NCBI RefSeq assembly: GCF_020091405.1 | Contig: NZ_CP081903.1 | Coordinates: forward strand, 5,828,501-5,892,500 | Direction: 5' to 3' | Length of the DNA: 64,000 nt | Origin: Bacteroides cellulosilyticus | GTDB lineage: Bacteria > Bacteroidota > Bacteroidia > Bacteroidales > Bacteroidaceae | Shown here: positions 8,590-15,701 of the stretch, in pieces | Position numbering within the stretch: position 1 is the first letter of the stretch | Layout of the letters: every line of letters begins with the position of its first letter | The notes under the pieces: generated by a model | The model's input: only the letters and a program-made list of their open reading frames with translations | Databases searched by the model: none | Told to the model about the DNA's origin: nothing | Made by a program: the position numbers and the translations under genes

Positions 8590-9101
8590 TTCAGTTTGTC
8601 TTTAATCCAGGAATCAATACTGATACCGTGGTTTATGTCAGTAGGAATGTCAGCTTCTTCATCCTGCTTACGTTCAACTTTTCTCCAATCTTCATCGTAA
8701 TGATATAACCAAACAGACTGCGCTTGTAAACTTGGAGCCAGTTCACCTTCTACGATTTGAACTTCTTCCTCGCCCGTCAGGTTGCCCTCTCTGTCCTTAA
8801 TTTTTCTGATAGTGGTGTTCTTAGTCTTAATACCACCAAGAGCCATAGCAAGGAACTTAGCACGTACAAGAGCGTTTATAGCACAACGCGCACGCGATAA
8901 TACTTCGTTCAATTCGGGGTACTCACCTTTCTTCTCACAAAAAGTTTGAGGACATAACCCAACGGCATGAGCAATTTCCTTATCAGTGAATCCCTTTTTA
9001 GCATACGATTCTACGAGAGAAAGAAAGTCCTCGCTTGTATAGTCAAACTTTGGCTTTCTTCCTCCTTTACCTTTTCTGCTTTGAGATTCACTATTGCTCA
9101 T
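8586..9101 (-). CDS. terS: Terminase small subunit
   Basis: 171 aa. Basic N-terminus, then a helix-turn-helix (YAKKGFTDKEIAHAVGLCPQ, about residues 33-52) for packaging-site recognition, a helical oligomerisation region, and an acidic C-terminal segment likely to contact TerL. Stop and terL start overlap in ATGA. Confidence 0.8.
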   Translation of the reverse strand: MSNSESQSRKGKGGRKPKFDYTSEDFLSLVESYAKKGFTDKEIAHAVGLCPQTFCEKKGEYPELNEVLSRARCAINALVRAKFLAMALGGIKTKNTTIRKIKDREGNLTGEEEVQIVEGELAPSLQAQSVWLYHYDEDWRKVERKQDEEADIPTDINHGISIDSWIKDKLK

Positions 9102-9106
9102 ATTAC

Positions 9107-9289
9107 TTATTCACTCCAAGGATTTTCGTCTTCTTCCTCAACGTAAATCCGTTTTAGTCTATCAGATACTTCTTTCAATTCATGTTTCATCTGCTTTACA
9201 TGAAATTCGGCAGGCATGGGAATTTCCATTGCGCCTAATAGGTTATCTATCGTGTCGATAACTTCCGCAAATTCATCTGGTGCAATCAT
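9107..9289 (-). CDS. Small phage protein, unknown
   Basis: 60 aa, acidic, predicted mostly helical (MIAPDEFAEVIDTIDNLLGA), ending EEDENPWSE. Packed between two other genes with gaps of 3 and 5 bp, which supports it as real. No family recognised. Confidence 0.6.
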   Translation of the reverse strand: MIAPDEFAEVIDTIDNLLGAMEIPMPAEFHVKQMKHELKEVSDRLKRIYVEEEDENPWSE

Positions 9290-9292
9290 ATA

Positions 9293-9427
9293 TCAATCTA
9301 TTCTTTCTACTTGTTCATCAAATACCTCTCCCTTTATAAACTTCATATCTGGTTCATACCCGAACCTTTCGCAGAAAGCGGCTTTAGCTTCATAGGTATC
9401 GAAGGACAACATCACATAGGCATCCAT
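9293..9427 (-). CDS. Small phage protein, unknown (44 aa)
   Basis: Reading from the ATG at 9427 gives MDAYVMLSFDTYEAKAAFCE and a further 24 codons, ending TGA at 9293. It fills the gap between the ParB-like gene and the 60-aa gene exactly, with 15-bp and 3-bp spacers, and has normal-looking amino-acid content. Unknown function. Confidence 0.55.
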   Translation of the reverse strand: MDAYVMLSFDTYEAKAAFCERFGYEPDMKFIKGEVFDEQVERID

Positions 9428-9442
9428 GTTCTCGGCTTGCTT

Positions 9443-10042
9443 CTATGCGTTTTCTTTCACCCGTTGCTTGACCTCTTTCATGTGGGCAACCTTTTCGGCA
9501 CGTTCCAACTGTTTGGCGGCCTTATCGGCTTCTTTCTGTTCGGAAACTGGGACCATCATATCAGACAGAGCATCTGCGATAGAGCTTTCTTCTTCGGTTT
9601 GTAACAGGTAATCGACACCTATCATGTTCAAATCGGCATCCGTTAAACCGGCGTCTTTCCAATCAATATCGGGAACAATTCGGGCAAGAGCATCAAAATC
9701 CCAAGTACCTTGTGCGTTAGGGTTGTTCATCAAAATGTTCAACTCTTTTTCCTGCTGTTCATCCACATCAATGACATCGACACGGATACAGTAGTCGTTA
9801 TCGGGAAACTTCTGTAATTCGTCCATGACGGATAAACGCTGGTGTCCGCTGACTACGGTAAACCCTGTACGTTTGTTCACGACAATTCCACCTACCAGTC
9901 CAAATTTCTTGATACCACGTTTTAATGTCTTGCGTGATTCCTCGGATAGTTTTCGGGGATTATAGTCTGCAAGGTGAATGGCGGAACGGTTAAGCTCCAC
10001 CGATTCACTCTTTATGTATTTACTCAGTTCCATGTTAGCCAT
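9443..10042 (-). CDS. ParB/Spo0J N-terminal domain protein
   Basis: 199 aa. A ParB-type domain covers about residues 20-120: IHLADYNPRKLSEES at the start, then FTVVSGHQR (the conserved G-H-x-R nucleotide-binding motif). The C-terminal quarter is a charged helix. In phages such proteins are CTP- or ATP-handling DNA-binding proteins, often next to PAPS-reductase-like genes as here; a partition role is not implied. Confidence 0.8.
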   Translation of the reverse strand: MANMELSKYIKSESVELNRSAIHLADYNPRKLSEESRKTLKRGIKKFGLVGGIVVNKRTGFTVVSGHQRLSVMDELQKFPDNDYCIRVDVIDVDEQQEKELNILMNNPNAQGTWDFDALARIVPDIDWKDAGLTDADLNMIGVDYLLQTEEESSIADALSDMMVPVSEQKEADKAAKQLERAEKVAHMKEVKQRVKENA

Positions 10043-10211
10043 TGCTTAAACCTCTTGCAGCCTGCTGCGCTCTTGCATTCTGATATGCACGATTTACTCT
10101 ATATGCACGGGCATAAGCACCGCTTCTGTTCCAATTGATGTTGCTATAAACTCTTCTTGCTTGTTCTGCAAGTTGGGCTTCTGATTTTCTTCTAACTCGG
10201 CAATCCTCCAA
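10035..10211 (-). CDS. Small basic phage protein, start uncertain
   Basis: The frame directly after the PAPS-reductase-like stop stays open for 58 codons: it begins with a TTG and contains RRKSEAQLAEQARRVY and an alanine/arginine-rich tail (AYRVNRAYQNARAQQAARG). It overlaps the ParB-like start by 8 bp. Composition resembles the basic 42-aa protein upstream. No ATG is available, so the TTG start at 10211 is a guess. Confidence 0.35.
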   Translation of the reverse strand: MEDCRVRRKSEAQLAEQARRVYSNINWNRSGAYARAYRVNRAYQNARAQQAARGLSNG

Positions 10212-10886
10212 TTATTTTTGTTGATTATGATACTCCCAAAGCACTCTTTCAGCCATTGGGAAAACTTTATAAATTCTCTGTAAATCCTGCGGGTAATTCT
10301 TCTCCATCCAAAGCATACAATCAAGATTGAAGCCTACTCCCGAACTGGCTTTCAATGAATACCGAACTGGTTCGGGTAAATTATGCTGCCTCATATAAGC
10401 AAGAATATCTTTCTGTGTCCAGTCAGCCAAAGGATAAACCATACCGTTATTCTCGTAACTATTTGCCTCATAGACTTTCAGCATCAAACGCCTATTCATT
10501 CCATCAGCCTTTTTCATACCCATGAATGTGTAATAAACACCATGAGCAAGCTGCATAGCTTTTACCACATCAGCAAGTTTCAGCAACTTTACTTTCGGAT
10601 TAGGTACGCAGTACATGCCACCTCTAAGAATGTAGGTAAGATTCCAATGAGGCACTTGTACAAACTCTATCTTCGGATATTTGGCTTTAGTCCAGTTTAT
10701 CCAACGGTTAATATGCTCTAAATCCTTGACGAAGTACATGAACACACAAACAATCCGGTCAAACTTCGGATAGATTAAATCAAGCAGAACAAGCGAATCT
10801 TTACCCAAGGATAAAAACAGTAAAGCCTCATTCGATTTTACCCGAATGAGGTCTATATACCGGTTCGCTTGCTCTACCTTATTCAT
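10212..10886 (-). CDS. PAPS reductase-like protein (adenine nucleotide alpha hydrolase family)
   Basis: 224 aa. The PP-loop SLGKDSLVLLDL (about residues 26-37) is the SGGKDS-type ATP-binding motif of PAPS reductase/DndC-like enzymes. Later segments GMKKADGMNRR and YPLADWTQKDILAYM are typical of the family. Phage members near ParB-like and terminase genes may take part in DNA modification or nucleotide chemistry; sulphate assimilation is unlikely here. Confidence 0.8.
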   Translation of the reverse strand: MNKVEQANRYIDLIRVKSNEALLFLSLGKDSLVLLDLIYPKFDRIVCVFMYFVKDLEHINRWINWTKAKYPKIEFVQVPHWNLTYILRGGMYCVPNPKVKLLKLADVVKAMQLAHGVYYTFMGMKKADGMNRRLMLKVYEANSYENNGMVYPLADWTQKDILAYMRQHNLPEPVRYSLKASSGVGFNLDCMLWMEKNYPQDLQRIYKVFPMAERVLWEYHNQQK

Positions 10887-10888
10887 AG

Positions 10889-11017
10889 CTAACCACCTGA
10901 TAATCCAAATGAAACACGGAGGTCACTGTAACGTTGTCTACGTGAACCTAACTGGGTGGCGCTTGCCGTACCCCTACGATTAGCAACTAATCTACCGCCT
11001 GCACCTGCACCGTTCAT
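10889..11017 (-). CDS. Small glycine/arginine-rich phage protein (42 aa)
   Basis: ATG at 11017, TAG at 10889, three bp before the next gene. The sequence (MNGAGAGGRLVANRRGTASA and on) is basic and glycine-rich. The frame is open upstream to about 11060 (VRRRINKVAGPRRN) without a start, so an alternative start is possible. Unknown function; nucleic-acid binding would fit the composition. Confidence 0.5.
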   Translation of the reverse strand: MNGAGAGGRLVANRRGTASATQLGSRRQRYSDLRVSFGLSGG

Positions 11018-11086
11018 GTTCCGACGGGGGCCGGCTACTTTGTTAATCCTTCTTCTGACTCAGCAAATCAATTTTTAATAAAACAA

Positions 11087-11476
11087 TTAATCTATATGTT
11101 TCTCTAATATCTTGCCCAACGTGTAATCAATTTGAGCAGCTAAATACTCTTCACCTTGATGCTCGTAAATAATATCGTTACCGTTTTTATCGGTAAGGAT
11201 AACCGCTTCTGCCGACTTTACCTCAACAACGATATAAGGGCGTTTGCCTGTATAAGCACCTGTAAGAAGTTTGATGGCATCATACTGAATTGGCTTCAAC
11301 TCAACTTCACCTTCTTCAGGTAATTCTGCATCAGCCGGATATTCTTTACCACCACAAAGGTAGGTGATATACTTCTTTGCGTTGGTAGGCCTGATTTCAC
11401 GGTATTCGTGAGTTTTCTTACCGGTCAATATTTCATCAAAATACTTTTGCTTAATACTAAGCGTCAAAATGTTCAT
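11087..11476 (-). CDS. ASCH-domain-like protein
   Basis: 129 aa. The N-terminus MNILTLSIKQKYFDEILTGK followed by KTHEYREIRP matches the ASCH/YqfB pattern, a PUA-like fold that binds RNA or modified nucleosides; the GKKTHEYR stretch carries the conserved lysine/glutamate cluster. It starts at one of the ACACGATTATG motifs and lies just after the tRNA, so it could bind RNA or a modified base. Confidence 0.75.
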   Translation of the reverse strand: MNILTLSIKQKYFDEILTGKKTHEYREIRPTNAKKYITYLCGGKEYPADAELPEEGEVELKPIQYDAIKLLTGAYTGKRPYIVVEVKSAEAVILTDKNGNDIIYEHQGEEYLAAQIDYTLGKILEKHID

Positions 11477-11508
11477 AATCGTGTCAATTTAAAAGTTAAT
11501 AATCATTG

Positions 11509-11581
11509 TTGCGGGACAGGGATTCGAACCCCGGACCTCTACCAAGTCAAAGTAGCGAGCTGACCACTGCTCTACCCCGCG
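11509..11581 (-). tRNA. Phage tRNA, apparent anticodon GAC (Val)
   Basis: Cloverleaf visible: D-arm GAGC/GCTC, anticodon stem CTACT/GGTAG (U31-G39 wobble), loop TTGACTT giving anticodon GAC, T-arm CGGGG-TTCGAAT-CCCTG, acceptor of six pairs with C1-A72 unpaired, no encoded CCA. Position 37 is T, which is unusual next to a GAC anticodon, so identity should be treated with care. Promoter-like TATCTTTG boxes lie just upstream. Confidence 0.75.
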
Positions 11582-11589
11582 ATAGTACC

Positions 11590-11622
11590 CCAAAGATACT
11601 ACCGCAACCAAAGATAATGAAA
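11590..11622 (-). promoter_or_regulatory. Probable promoter of the tRNA
   Basis: Minus strand: TTTC, 20 bp, then a full -7 TATCTTTG about 8 bp before the tRNA 5' end. The -33 is one base off TTTG. A second TATCTTTG lies within the spacer. Confidence 0.5.
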
Positions 11623-11639
11623 TATCTTCAATCGTTATA

Positions 11640-11663
11640 CACGACAATCGGTTTATTGTCGTG
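11640..11663. promoter_or_regulatory. 24-bp dyad, copy 2 (CACGACAAT-N6-ATTGTCGTG)
   Basis: Perfect 9-bp arms with a 6-bp spacer (CGGTTT), same core and geometry as the dyad at 4019-4042. It straddles the stop codon of the 68-aa gene and lies about 20 bp upstream of the tRNA promoter boxes, a good place for an activator or repressor of the downstream late genes. Confidence 0.6.
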
Positions 11664-11859
11664 AACTAAGCCAAATATCTCTTTCTTCTCTGCAAGCTTT
11701 CAGTGTTGGGGCTACAGTTGCAAACAGATCACCTGATTCTGTTCGATAATCATACTGATACATTCGCTTTGGCTTACCTTTGATTTTCACTGTGAAGGTG
11801 CAATAATTCTCTTTACCTGGTTGGCATACGCTGCAACCGTTTTCGTTTATTGAGTTCAT
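11653..11859 (-). CDS. Small phage protein, unknown (68 aa)
   Basis: 68 aa with an N-terminal CSVCQPGKENYC cluster (four cysteines counting the pair in CSVC), possibly metal-binding. Coupled to the previous gene by ATGA at 11856-11859. Its stop codon lies inside the 24-bp dyad. Confidence 0.6.
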   Translation of the reverse strand: MNSINENGCSVCQPGKENYCTFTVKIKGKPKRMYQYDYRTESGDLFATVAPTLKACREERDIWLSSRQ

Positions 11860-12185
11860 AAGCTATATTTTACTGTATTATCTTCAATCCAAACCTCAGA
11901 CGCATTTCGTCTTTGCATCACACTATCATGGTAAACTTGATTTTCTTTGGATATTCTCGCAAATTCAGTTTTAACTTGGCTTAATTCACGCTCTAACCTT
12001 AATACTTTTTGAGAATCCGATTCACCGTTATCTTTCATAAATGGTGTCATTTCCATATCTCGCATTGCATCCAAATGGTCTATAAAATCACTTGCAACTT
12101 TCTCGATTACATCGGTTGATGCAGAAATATCATATTCTTGAAATATATCTGCCATTGCTTCTATATCTTCATTTCTCATAATCAT
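11856..12185 (-). CDS. Phage protein, coiled-coil, unknown
   Basis: 109 aa, acidic and helical; residues about 60-85 (QKVLRLERELSQVKTEF) look like a coiled coil. Overlaps its neighbours by four bases at both ends, so one of three tightly coupled small early genes. Confidence 0.6.
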   Translation of the reverse strand: MIMRNEDIEAMADIFQEYDISASTDVIEKVASDFIDHLDAMRDMEMTPFMKDNGESDSQKVLRLERELSQVKTEFARISKENQVYHDSVMQRRNASEVWIEDNTVKYSL

Positions 12186-12382
12186 TCAGTTCTATAAGTT
12201 TTACCACCAAATTTCTCATCGCCATCTACCAATATATGATAGCTGATATAAGGCTTGTTCTCTTTATCGTTATGCTCTTTGCATTTAACCCTTGCTTCTT
12301 CAATTGTATCGCATTTGCACATGGTGTATTCGGGATAGCCATCGAAGTATCTTACAACTCTATATTCTTTGCTCATAATCAT
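12182..12382 (-). CDS. Small phage protein, unknown (66 aa)
   Basis: Starts MIMSKEYRVVRYFDGYPEYT; either M1 or M3 could be the start. Likely a small alpha/beta protein; the YRVVRYFDGY and EEARVKCKEHN segments recall generic phage early proteins. Overlaps the next gene by four bases. The 180 bp upstream (12383-12564) hold no convincing gene. Confidence 0.6.
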   Translation of the reverse strand: MIMSKEYRVVRYFDGYPEYTMCKCDTIEEARVKCKEHNDKENKPYISYHILVDGDEKFGGKTYRTE

Positions 12383-12564
12383 TTACGTTTTTCAATATTG
12401 CTTTTAATTCTACACAACACAAGTAATATATATATATCAATGTCATACAGATAATATACAATAAGCAATCTGTTTTGCTAATTGATTTTGTAACATGAGA
12501 GGCTGAAATGAAAACAAACATTACAAAATACGTGATTACATCTGCTCTATTCATACGCTTTTAT

Positions 12565-12777
12565 TTATTTTATTGGTTTCCAATGTGTAATATATCCATC
12601 ATCTAAATTGCTATAATACTCTTCTTCGTCACTTAAACCTAAACACACCCAAACTTCACCATCTTTATCTACAGTGCCAGTATATTCATAGTCACCGGTA
12701 TGTAATTTCACCTTTTCGTTAACGGGAGGAATGCAATCAGCAATCCTTATCCACCCTTCATTATCCAATGTTTCCAT
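12565..12777 (-). CDS. DUF551-like small phage protein
   Basis: 70 aa. GWIRIADCIPPVNEKVKLHT near the start and ITHWKPIK at the end match the W-I-x-V...P...G-x-x-V and HW-x-P pattern of the DUF551 family common in phages. No biochemical role known. Two other proteins with similar features lie at 19421-19660 and 19966-20271. Confidence 0.6.
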   Translation of the reverse strand: METLDNEGWIRIADCIPPVNEKVKLHTGDYEYTGTVDKDGEVWVCLGLSDEEEYYSNLDDGYITHWKPIK

Positions 12778-12790
12778 AATAATCCAACAT

Positions 12791-12988
12791 TTAAAATTTC
12801 ACATTCAATCTCTCTTCACTCGTATAAGCCACAACAAGACCAGTTTCATCATGCTGTATGGTGATGTACTTTTCACCCCTCTCTATAGTAGAGAAGTCGT
12901 ACGGCGTACATAGCTTACCCAACACTTTGCCCAGTTGCTTCATCAATGGGGCTTCGGGGCTGATAACTAAAACTAAATCCGCTTTCAT
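12791..12988 (-). CDS. Small phage protein, unknown (65 aa)
   Basis: 65 aa, MKADLVLVISPEAPLMKQLG, compact alpha/beta character, no membrane segment. Starts at an ACACGATTATG motif (12986-12998). Confidence 0.55.
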   Translation of the reverse strand: MKADLVLVISPEAPLMKQLGKVLGKLCTPYDFSTIERGEKYITIQHDETGLVVAYTSEERLNVKF

Positions 12989-13031
12989 AATCGTGTGTAT
13001 TGTGGTAGCCCGAAGGCTACCGGATTAAAAC

Positions 13032-13232
13032 TTAGAACTTCTCTATTTTGAGATTGTCGTTAATGATAAACATACGTCCACACTCTAAAATCACATGAGT
13101 ATCCGTGACTCTCTTTATCACTCTTACTACATCATCGTGCGATATGCGTGGTGTGCCATCTGCATAGTGACCATTAGCTAAATCACCTGAAATTCTGTAT
13201 CTCAAACCAATTTCTATTTCTTTTATATTCAT
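13032..13232 (-). CDS. Small phage protein, unknown (66 aa)
   Basis: 66 aa, beta-rich (IGLRYRISGDLANGHYADG, then VVRVIKRVTDTHVILECG). Unknown; part of the leftward early gene run controlled from the operator region at 13.6 kb. Confidence 0.55.
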   Translation of the reverse strand: MNIKEIEIGLRYRISGDLANGHYADGTPRISHDDVVRVIKRVTDTHVILECGRMFIINDNLKIEKF

Positions 13233-13274
13233 AATCTTCTATATTGCGCAGGGCAAAAGCCCTGCCGGTTAAAC

Positions 13275-13523
13275 TTATAATATTGTAATCTCTTTGCTAC
13301 CTATTTCTGTATCTACATTCAGAACCTCATACTTTTGAGCCTTGTAGTTGTAAACGATCTCACAAGTATTGAAACCTCTACCATCTTCTCTTTGGTCATA
13401 AACAGTATTTATATGCTGATACATTTTATTGCCTAACATGAAGTTTACCTTACCTGACGTGCAGAAGTAAAATGCTACTGCATATTTCAATGTCTTCTCT
13501 TCATCAATCTTCTTTGTTGCCAT
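13275..13523 (-). CDS. Small phage protein, unknown; first gene of the leftward early run
   Basis: 82 aa, MATKKIDEEKTLKYAVAFYF. First gene after the divergent operator region, with a consensus promoter about 50 bp upstream, so it is probably the most strongly repressed early gene in the lysogen. No family recognised. Confidence 0.55.
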   Translation of the reverse strand: MATKKIDEEKTLKYAVAFYFCTSGKVNFMLGNKMYQHINTVYDQREDGRGFNTCEIVYNYKAQKYEVLNVDTEIGSKEITIL

Positions 13524-13569
13524 ATCTTATATATTTTAATTGTTATTCAAACTATGTTTTTATTATCAC

Positions 13570-13609
13570 GATGCAAATATCAAATTTTATTTTGAATAAA
13601 ACAAATTTT
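13570..13609 (-). promoter_or_regulatory. Leftward early promoter under operator control
   Basis: Minus strand: TTTG, exactly 20 bp, then GATATTTG (one base off TAnnTTTG). The spacer contains operator-like site 1, so a repressor bound there would block the promoter. Confidence 0.65.
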
Positions 13610-13710
13610 GATAGAAAATTTTTCAAATTATTTTTTGATACTATTCTTTATATATTCTATGTATAATTTGAAAACTATTCCTATCTTTGCATCAAATTAT
13701 AATTTGAATA
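13579..13710. promoter_or_regulatory. Operator array between divergent genes
   Basis: Three related dyads of the form TCAAATT-(4 to 6 bp)-TTTGA occur at 13579-13597, 13621-13640 and 13691-13710; the third contains the perfect 14-bp palindrome CAAATTATAATTTG (13693-13706). They lie between the leftward early genes and the rightward repressor gene. A rightward -7 (TATCTTTG, 13682-13689) sits next to site 3. Confidence 0.65.
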
Positions 13711-13712
13711 TC

Positions 13713-13958
13713 ATGCTAAGAGTACAAGAAATCTGCAAACAGCAGGGCATTACCATGCAAGACCTTGCTAAAAGAATGGGAGTGACATATCAGGCCTTGT
13801 ATGCCGCAGTGTCCGGCAACCCTACCATTGGGAAGTTAGGTGAAATAGCAAAGGCATTAGATGTAGGAATAATTGACTTACTGAATGAGGATAAAGAAGA
13901 AAACGCTATTATTTGCCCCCATTGTGGAAAAAAGATAAAAATAGAGAAAGGAGAATGA
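13713..13958 (+). CDS. XRE-family repressor with C-terminal zinc ribbon
   Basis: 81 aa from the ATG at 13713; the frame is open further upstream but that part covers the operators and promoter. A helix-turn-helix spans about residues 3-58 (GITMQDLAKRMGVTYQALYA), followed by CPHCGKKIKI, a knuckle that could bind zinc. Its position across from the early genes and beside matched operators suggests a cI-like lysogeny repressor. Confidence 0.75.
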   Translation: MLRVQEICKQQGITMQDLAKRMGVTYQALYAAVSGNPTIGKLGEIAKALDVGIIDLLNEDKEENAIICPHCGKKIKIEKGE

Positions 13959-13959
13959 T

Positions 13960-14565
13960 ATGGATGTCAATACAATTATCAATATTATTGCTGTCATTTT
14001 AGCCATAGGGAACTTTATATTCTTGTGCAGTATATCTCGAAAGAAAGCATATAACGAAGAAAAAGGGAAGAATCTTGCTACCAAAGAAGACATAGAAAGC
14101 ATTACTAATATCATTAAATCAGTAGAATCCCAATACAATAATTCATTAGAATTGTTCAAAATGGAATTACTCAATGAATATGAGTTTTCAAAATCACTTT
14201 TTGAAATATGCAATAATTTAGACAAAGAGTTAATAAATCATCTAATTGAATGTAAAAAAGACATTGAAATGGATGAAAGTTATGAGTCACAAGGACAATT
14301 AGGACAAGCTATTAAATCTATCAATGATTTAGGAGATTTCTTACACTGTTACGAATCTAGATATTCAAATTTAAAGAACTTCAACAAATTAATACAAGAA
14401 TGCGATAAAATGTATGGTGTCTATATTGATTTAGATAGCGGAAGAGATATTCAATTTACAAATTATCGTCCCATAACAAAGAAGGTTCAGAAGTATATAA
14501 AAGACATACTTAAAATAATAATTCCACCAATTAAAGTAGGTAACGCAGAAAAGCCGGAGCACTAA
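13960..14565 (+). CDS. Membrane-anchored lysogeny-module protein, unknown
   Basis: 201 aa. One N-terminal membrane segment (about residues 5-25, IINIIAVILAIGNFIFLCSI), then a soluble, mostly helical domain. It follows the repressor by 1 bp and so is expressed in the lysogen; such position and form are common for superinfection-exclusion proteins, but no family is recognised. Confidence 0.65.
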   Translation: MDVNTIINIIAVILAIGNFIFLCSISRKKAYNEEKGKNLATKEDIESITNIIKSVESQYNNSLELFKMELLNEYEFSKSLFEICNNLDKELINHLIECKKDIEMDESYESQGQLGQAIKSINDLGDFLHCYESRYSNLKNFNKLIQECDKMYGVYIDLDSGRDIQFTNYRPITKKVQKYIKDILKIIIPPIKVGNAEKPEH

Positions 14566-14574
14566 ACTCCGGCT
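14552..14574. terminator. Hairpin between convergent genes
   Basis: Perfect 8-bp arms AGCCGGAG and CTCCGGCT around a 7-base loop, overlapping the stop of the 201-aa gene. On the minus strand it is followed by TTTT, so it can end the leftward 145-aa gene; on the plus strand the U-run is missing. Confidence 0.55.
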
Positions 14575-14576
14575 CA

Positions 14577-15014
14577 TTAATTGATTAGCCCTTTGAATTT
14601 TAACCGATTTACGATTTCGGTGTAAAGATACTCTATATCCCCACTGAAATCCCCATAGTTCTGATACAGAAACACGACATCCGCACAGTTGTCGGAAATG
14701 GTACATTCTGATTGAACTCCAAGAACCTTTGCTATTTCTGGACGTAACCCTGATGCCATTTTCCCACCGGCAAGCGAGCTTGGAGAAAACAGGTACAGGA
14801 TAATGAAAATGAACTTCTTTCGTTGTGTTACACTATCAATACAAGGGGGAAGACTTCTGCTATTCAACAACTCAACGAAGATTTTATAGATATCCCCAAT
14901 AAGGCTTTTATCTCTCAAAATCGGTAAAGCTAAGGTATTTTCTTCTTCTGAAAGTTCTGATTTCTCAATTCTGATTTTTTTAAGACGAATTATTTTGTTA
15001 AAATCCAGTTCCAT
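14577..15014 (-). CDS. Phage protein, unknown (145 aa)
   Basis: 145 aa, soluble, with SLAGGKMASGLRPEIAKVLG in the second half that could be part of a DNA-binding domain. Upstream are two tandem copies of the TCACACGATTATG motif, each followed by a tiny open frame (MNQLLTRL and a 10-codon frame), which might act as leader peptides. Function unknown. Confidence 0.6.
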   Translation of the reverse strand: MELDFNKIIRLKKIRIEKSELSEEENTLALPILRDKSLIGDIYKIFVELLNSRSLPPCIDSVTQRKKFIFIILYLFSPSSLAGGKMASGLRPEIAKVLGVQSECTISDNCADVVFLYQNYGDFSGDIEYLYTEIVNRLKFKGLIN

Positions 15015-15102
15015 AACACAATTATTTTAAAAGTAAATAGTATATTTGCATCATAATCGTGTGAGGAGCTGGTTCATAGTCGTGTGTGGGCTGGCTCTTT
15101 CT

Positions 15103-15282
15103 TTATTTTACAGACTTATCTTTTCTCTGAATAGTCTCATCCTTTTCGTCGATTCCTCTACCCCACATCATTGCAGAATATAGAGCGCCTGCATATAAAA
15201 AGAGCTCCTCACTATTGGTAAGGAACTCAACTTTCAAAGCCTTATCAAAAGCTTTGCTGTATAAGTATTTATTTATTTCCAT
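15103..15282 (-). CDS. Small phage protein, unknown (59 aa)
   Basis: ATG at 15282, TAA at 15103: MEINKYLYSKAFDKALKVEF, then a short hydrophobic stretch (LFLYAGALYSAMMWGRG) and a charged tail. Fills the gap between the integrase-associated HTH gene and the 145-aa gene. Unknown. Confidence 0.5.
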   Translation of the reverse strand: MEINKYLYSKAFDKALKVEFLTNSEELFLYAGALYSAMMWGRGIDEKDETIQRKDKSVK

Positions 15283-15301
15283 TTTTTCTCAAATCATATT
15301 T

Positions 15302-15676
15302 TTATATATATTTACTAACCGTAGTTCGACTTACTCCAAGTGTACGAGCAATGTCTTTAAGAGGCATCCCTTCCTGTACAAGTTTGCCTACCTCTTCAAC
15401 TTCAATATGCACGCGAGGATTTCCTCCTTTCCTTTCTGGAGAGGGTTCAATCCCAAACTGACGCCGCCTCTTTTGAGCGTATTCCTTGGTACATTTGTCT
15501 TTGGTTACATAGATAACAGTACGCTGGTCGATGCGTAGAGGATATAACCTTTTCTCAATCTCCCTGTGCTCTTCTACGAGACGTTCGGCATCTCCGTTGA
15601 CCGTTGTATCAACTTTCTTGTATCTGTCTGAAATAACTTGTTTATTACGTTTTCTGATATTGGAATTTACATTCAT
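15302..15676 (-). CDS. Small DNA-binding protein with C-terminal HTH
   Basis: 124 aa. The last 30 residues (VQEGMPLKDIARTLGVSRTT) form a resolvase-type helix-turn-helix; the rest is basic and helical. It lies 25 bp after the integrase and could be a directionality factor or regulator of integration, but that is inference from position. Confidence 0.6.
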   Translation of the reverse strand: MNVNSNIRKRNKQVISDRYKKVDTTVNGDAERLVEEHREIEKRLYPLRIDQRTVIYVTKDKCTKEYAQKRRRQFGIEPSPERKGGNPRVHIEVEEVGKLVQEGMPLKDIARTLGVSRTTVSKYI

Positions 15677-15701
15677 AGTTATATTTACTGTTTATTGGTT
15701 A

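Noticed and set aside
10094..10324. 76-codon minus-strand frame at the end of the PAPS-reductase-like gene
   Set aside because: Half of it overlaps a conserved domain in another frame; the alternative 58-codon basic frame ending at 10035 fits the spacing better.
11640..11663. Rho-independent terminator
   Set aside because: The hairpin has no U-run on either strand and a twin of the same geometry exists at 4019-4042, so a protein-binding site is more likely.
12360..12554. 64-codon hydrophobic minus-strand frame
   Set aside because: Overlaps the next gene's start by 23 bp, is built from an AT-rich gap, and has no recognisable content; might be a small membrane protein but the case is too weak.
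13472..13666. Plus-strand frame in the operator region
   Set aside because: Overlaps operators and promoters, AT-driven composition, no start signal.
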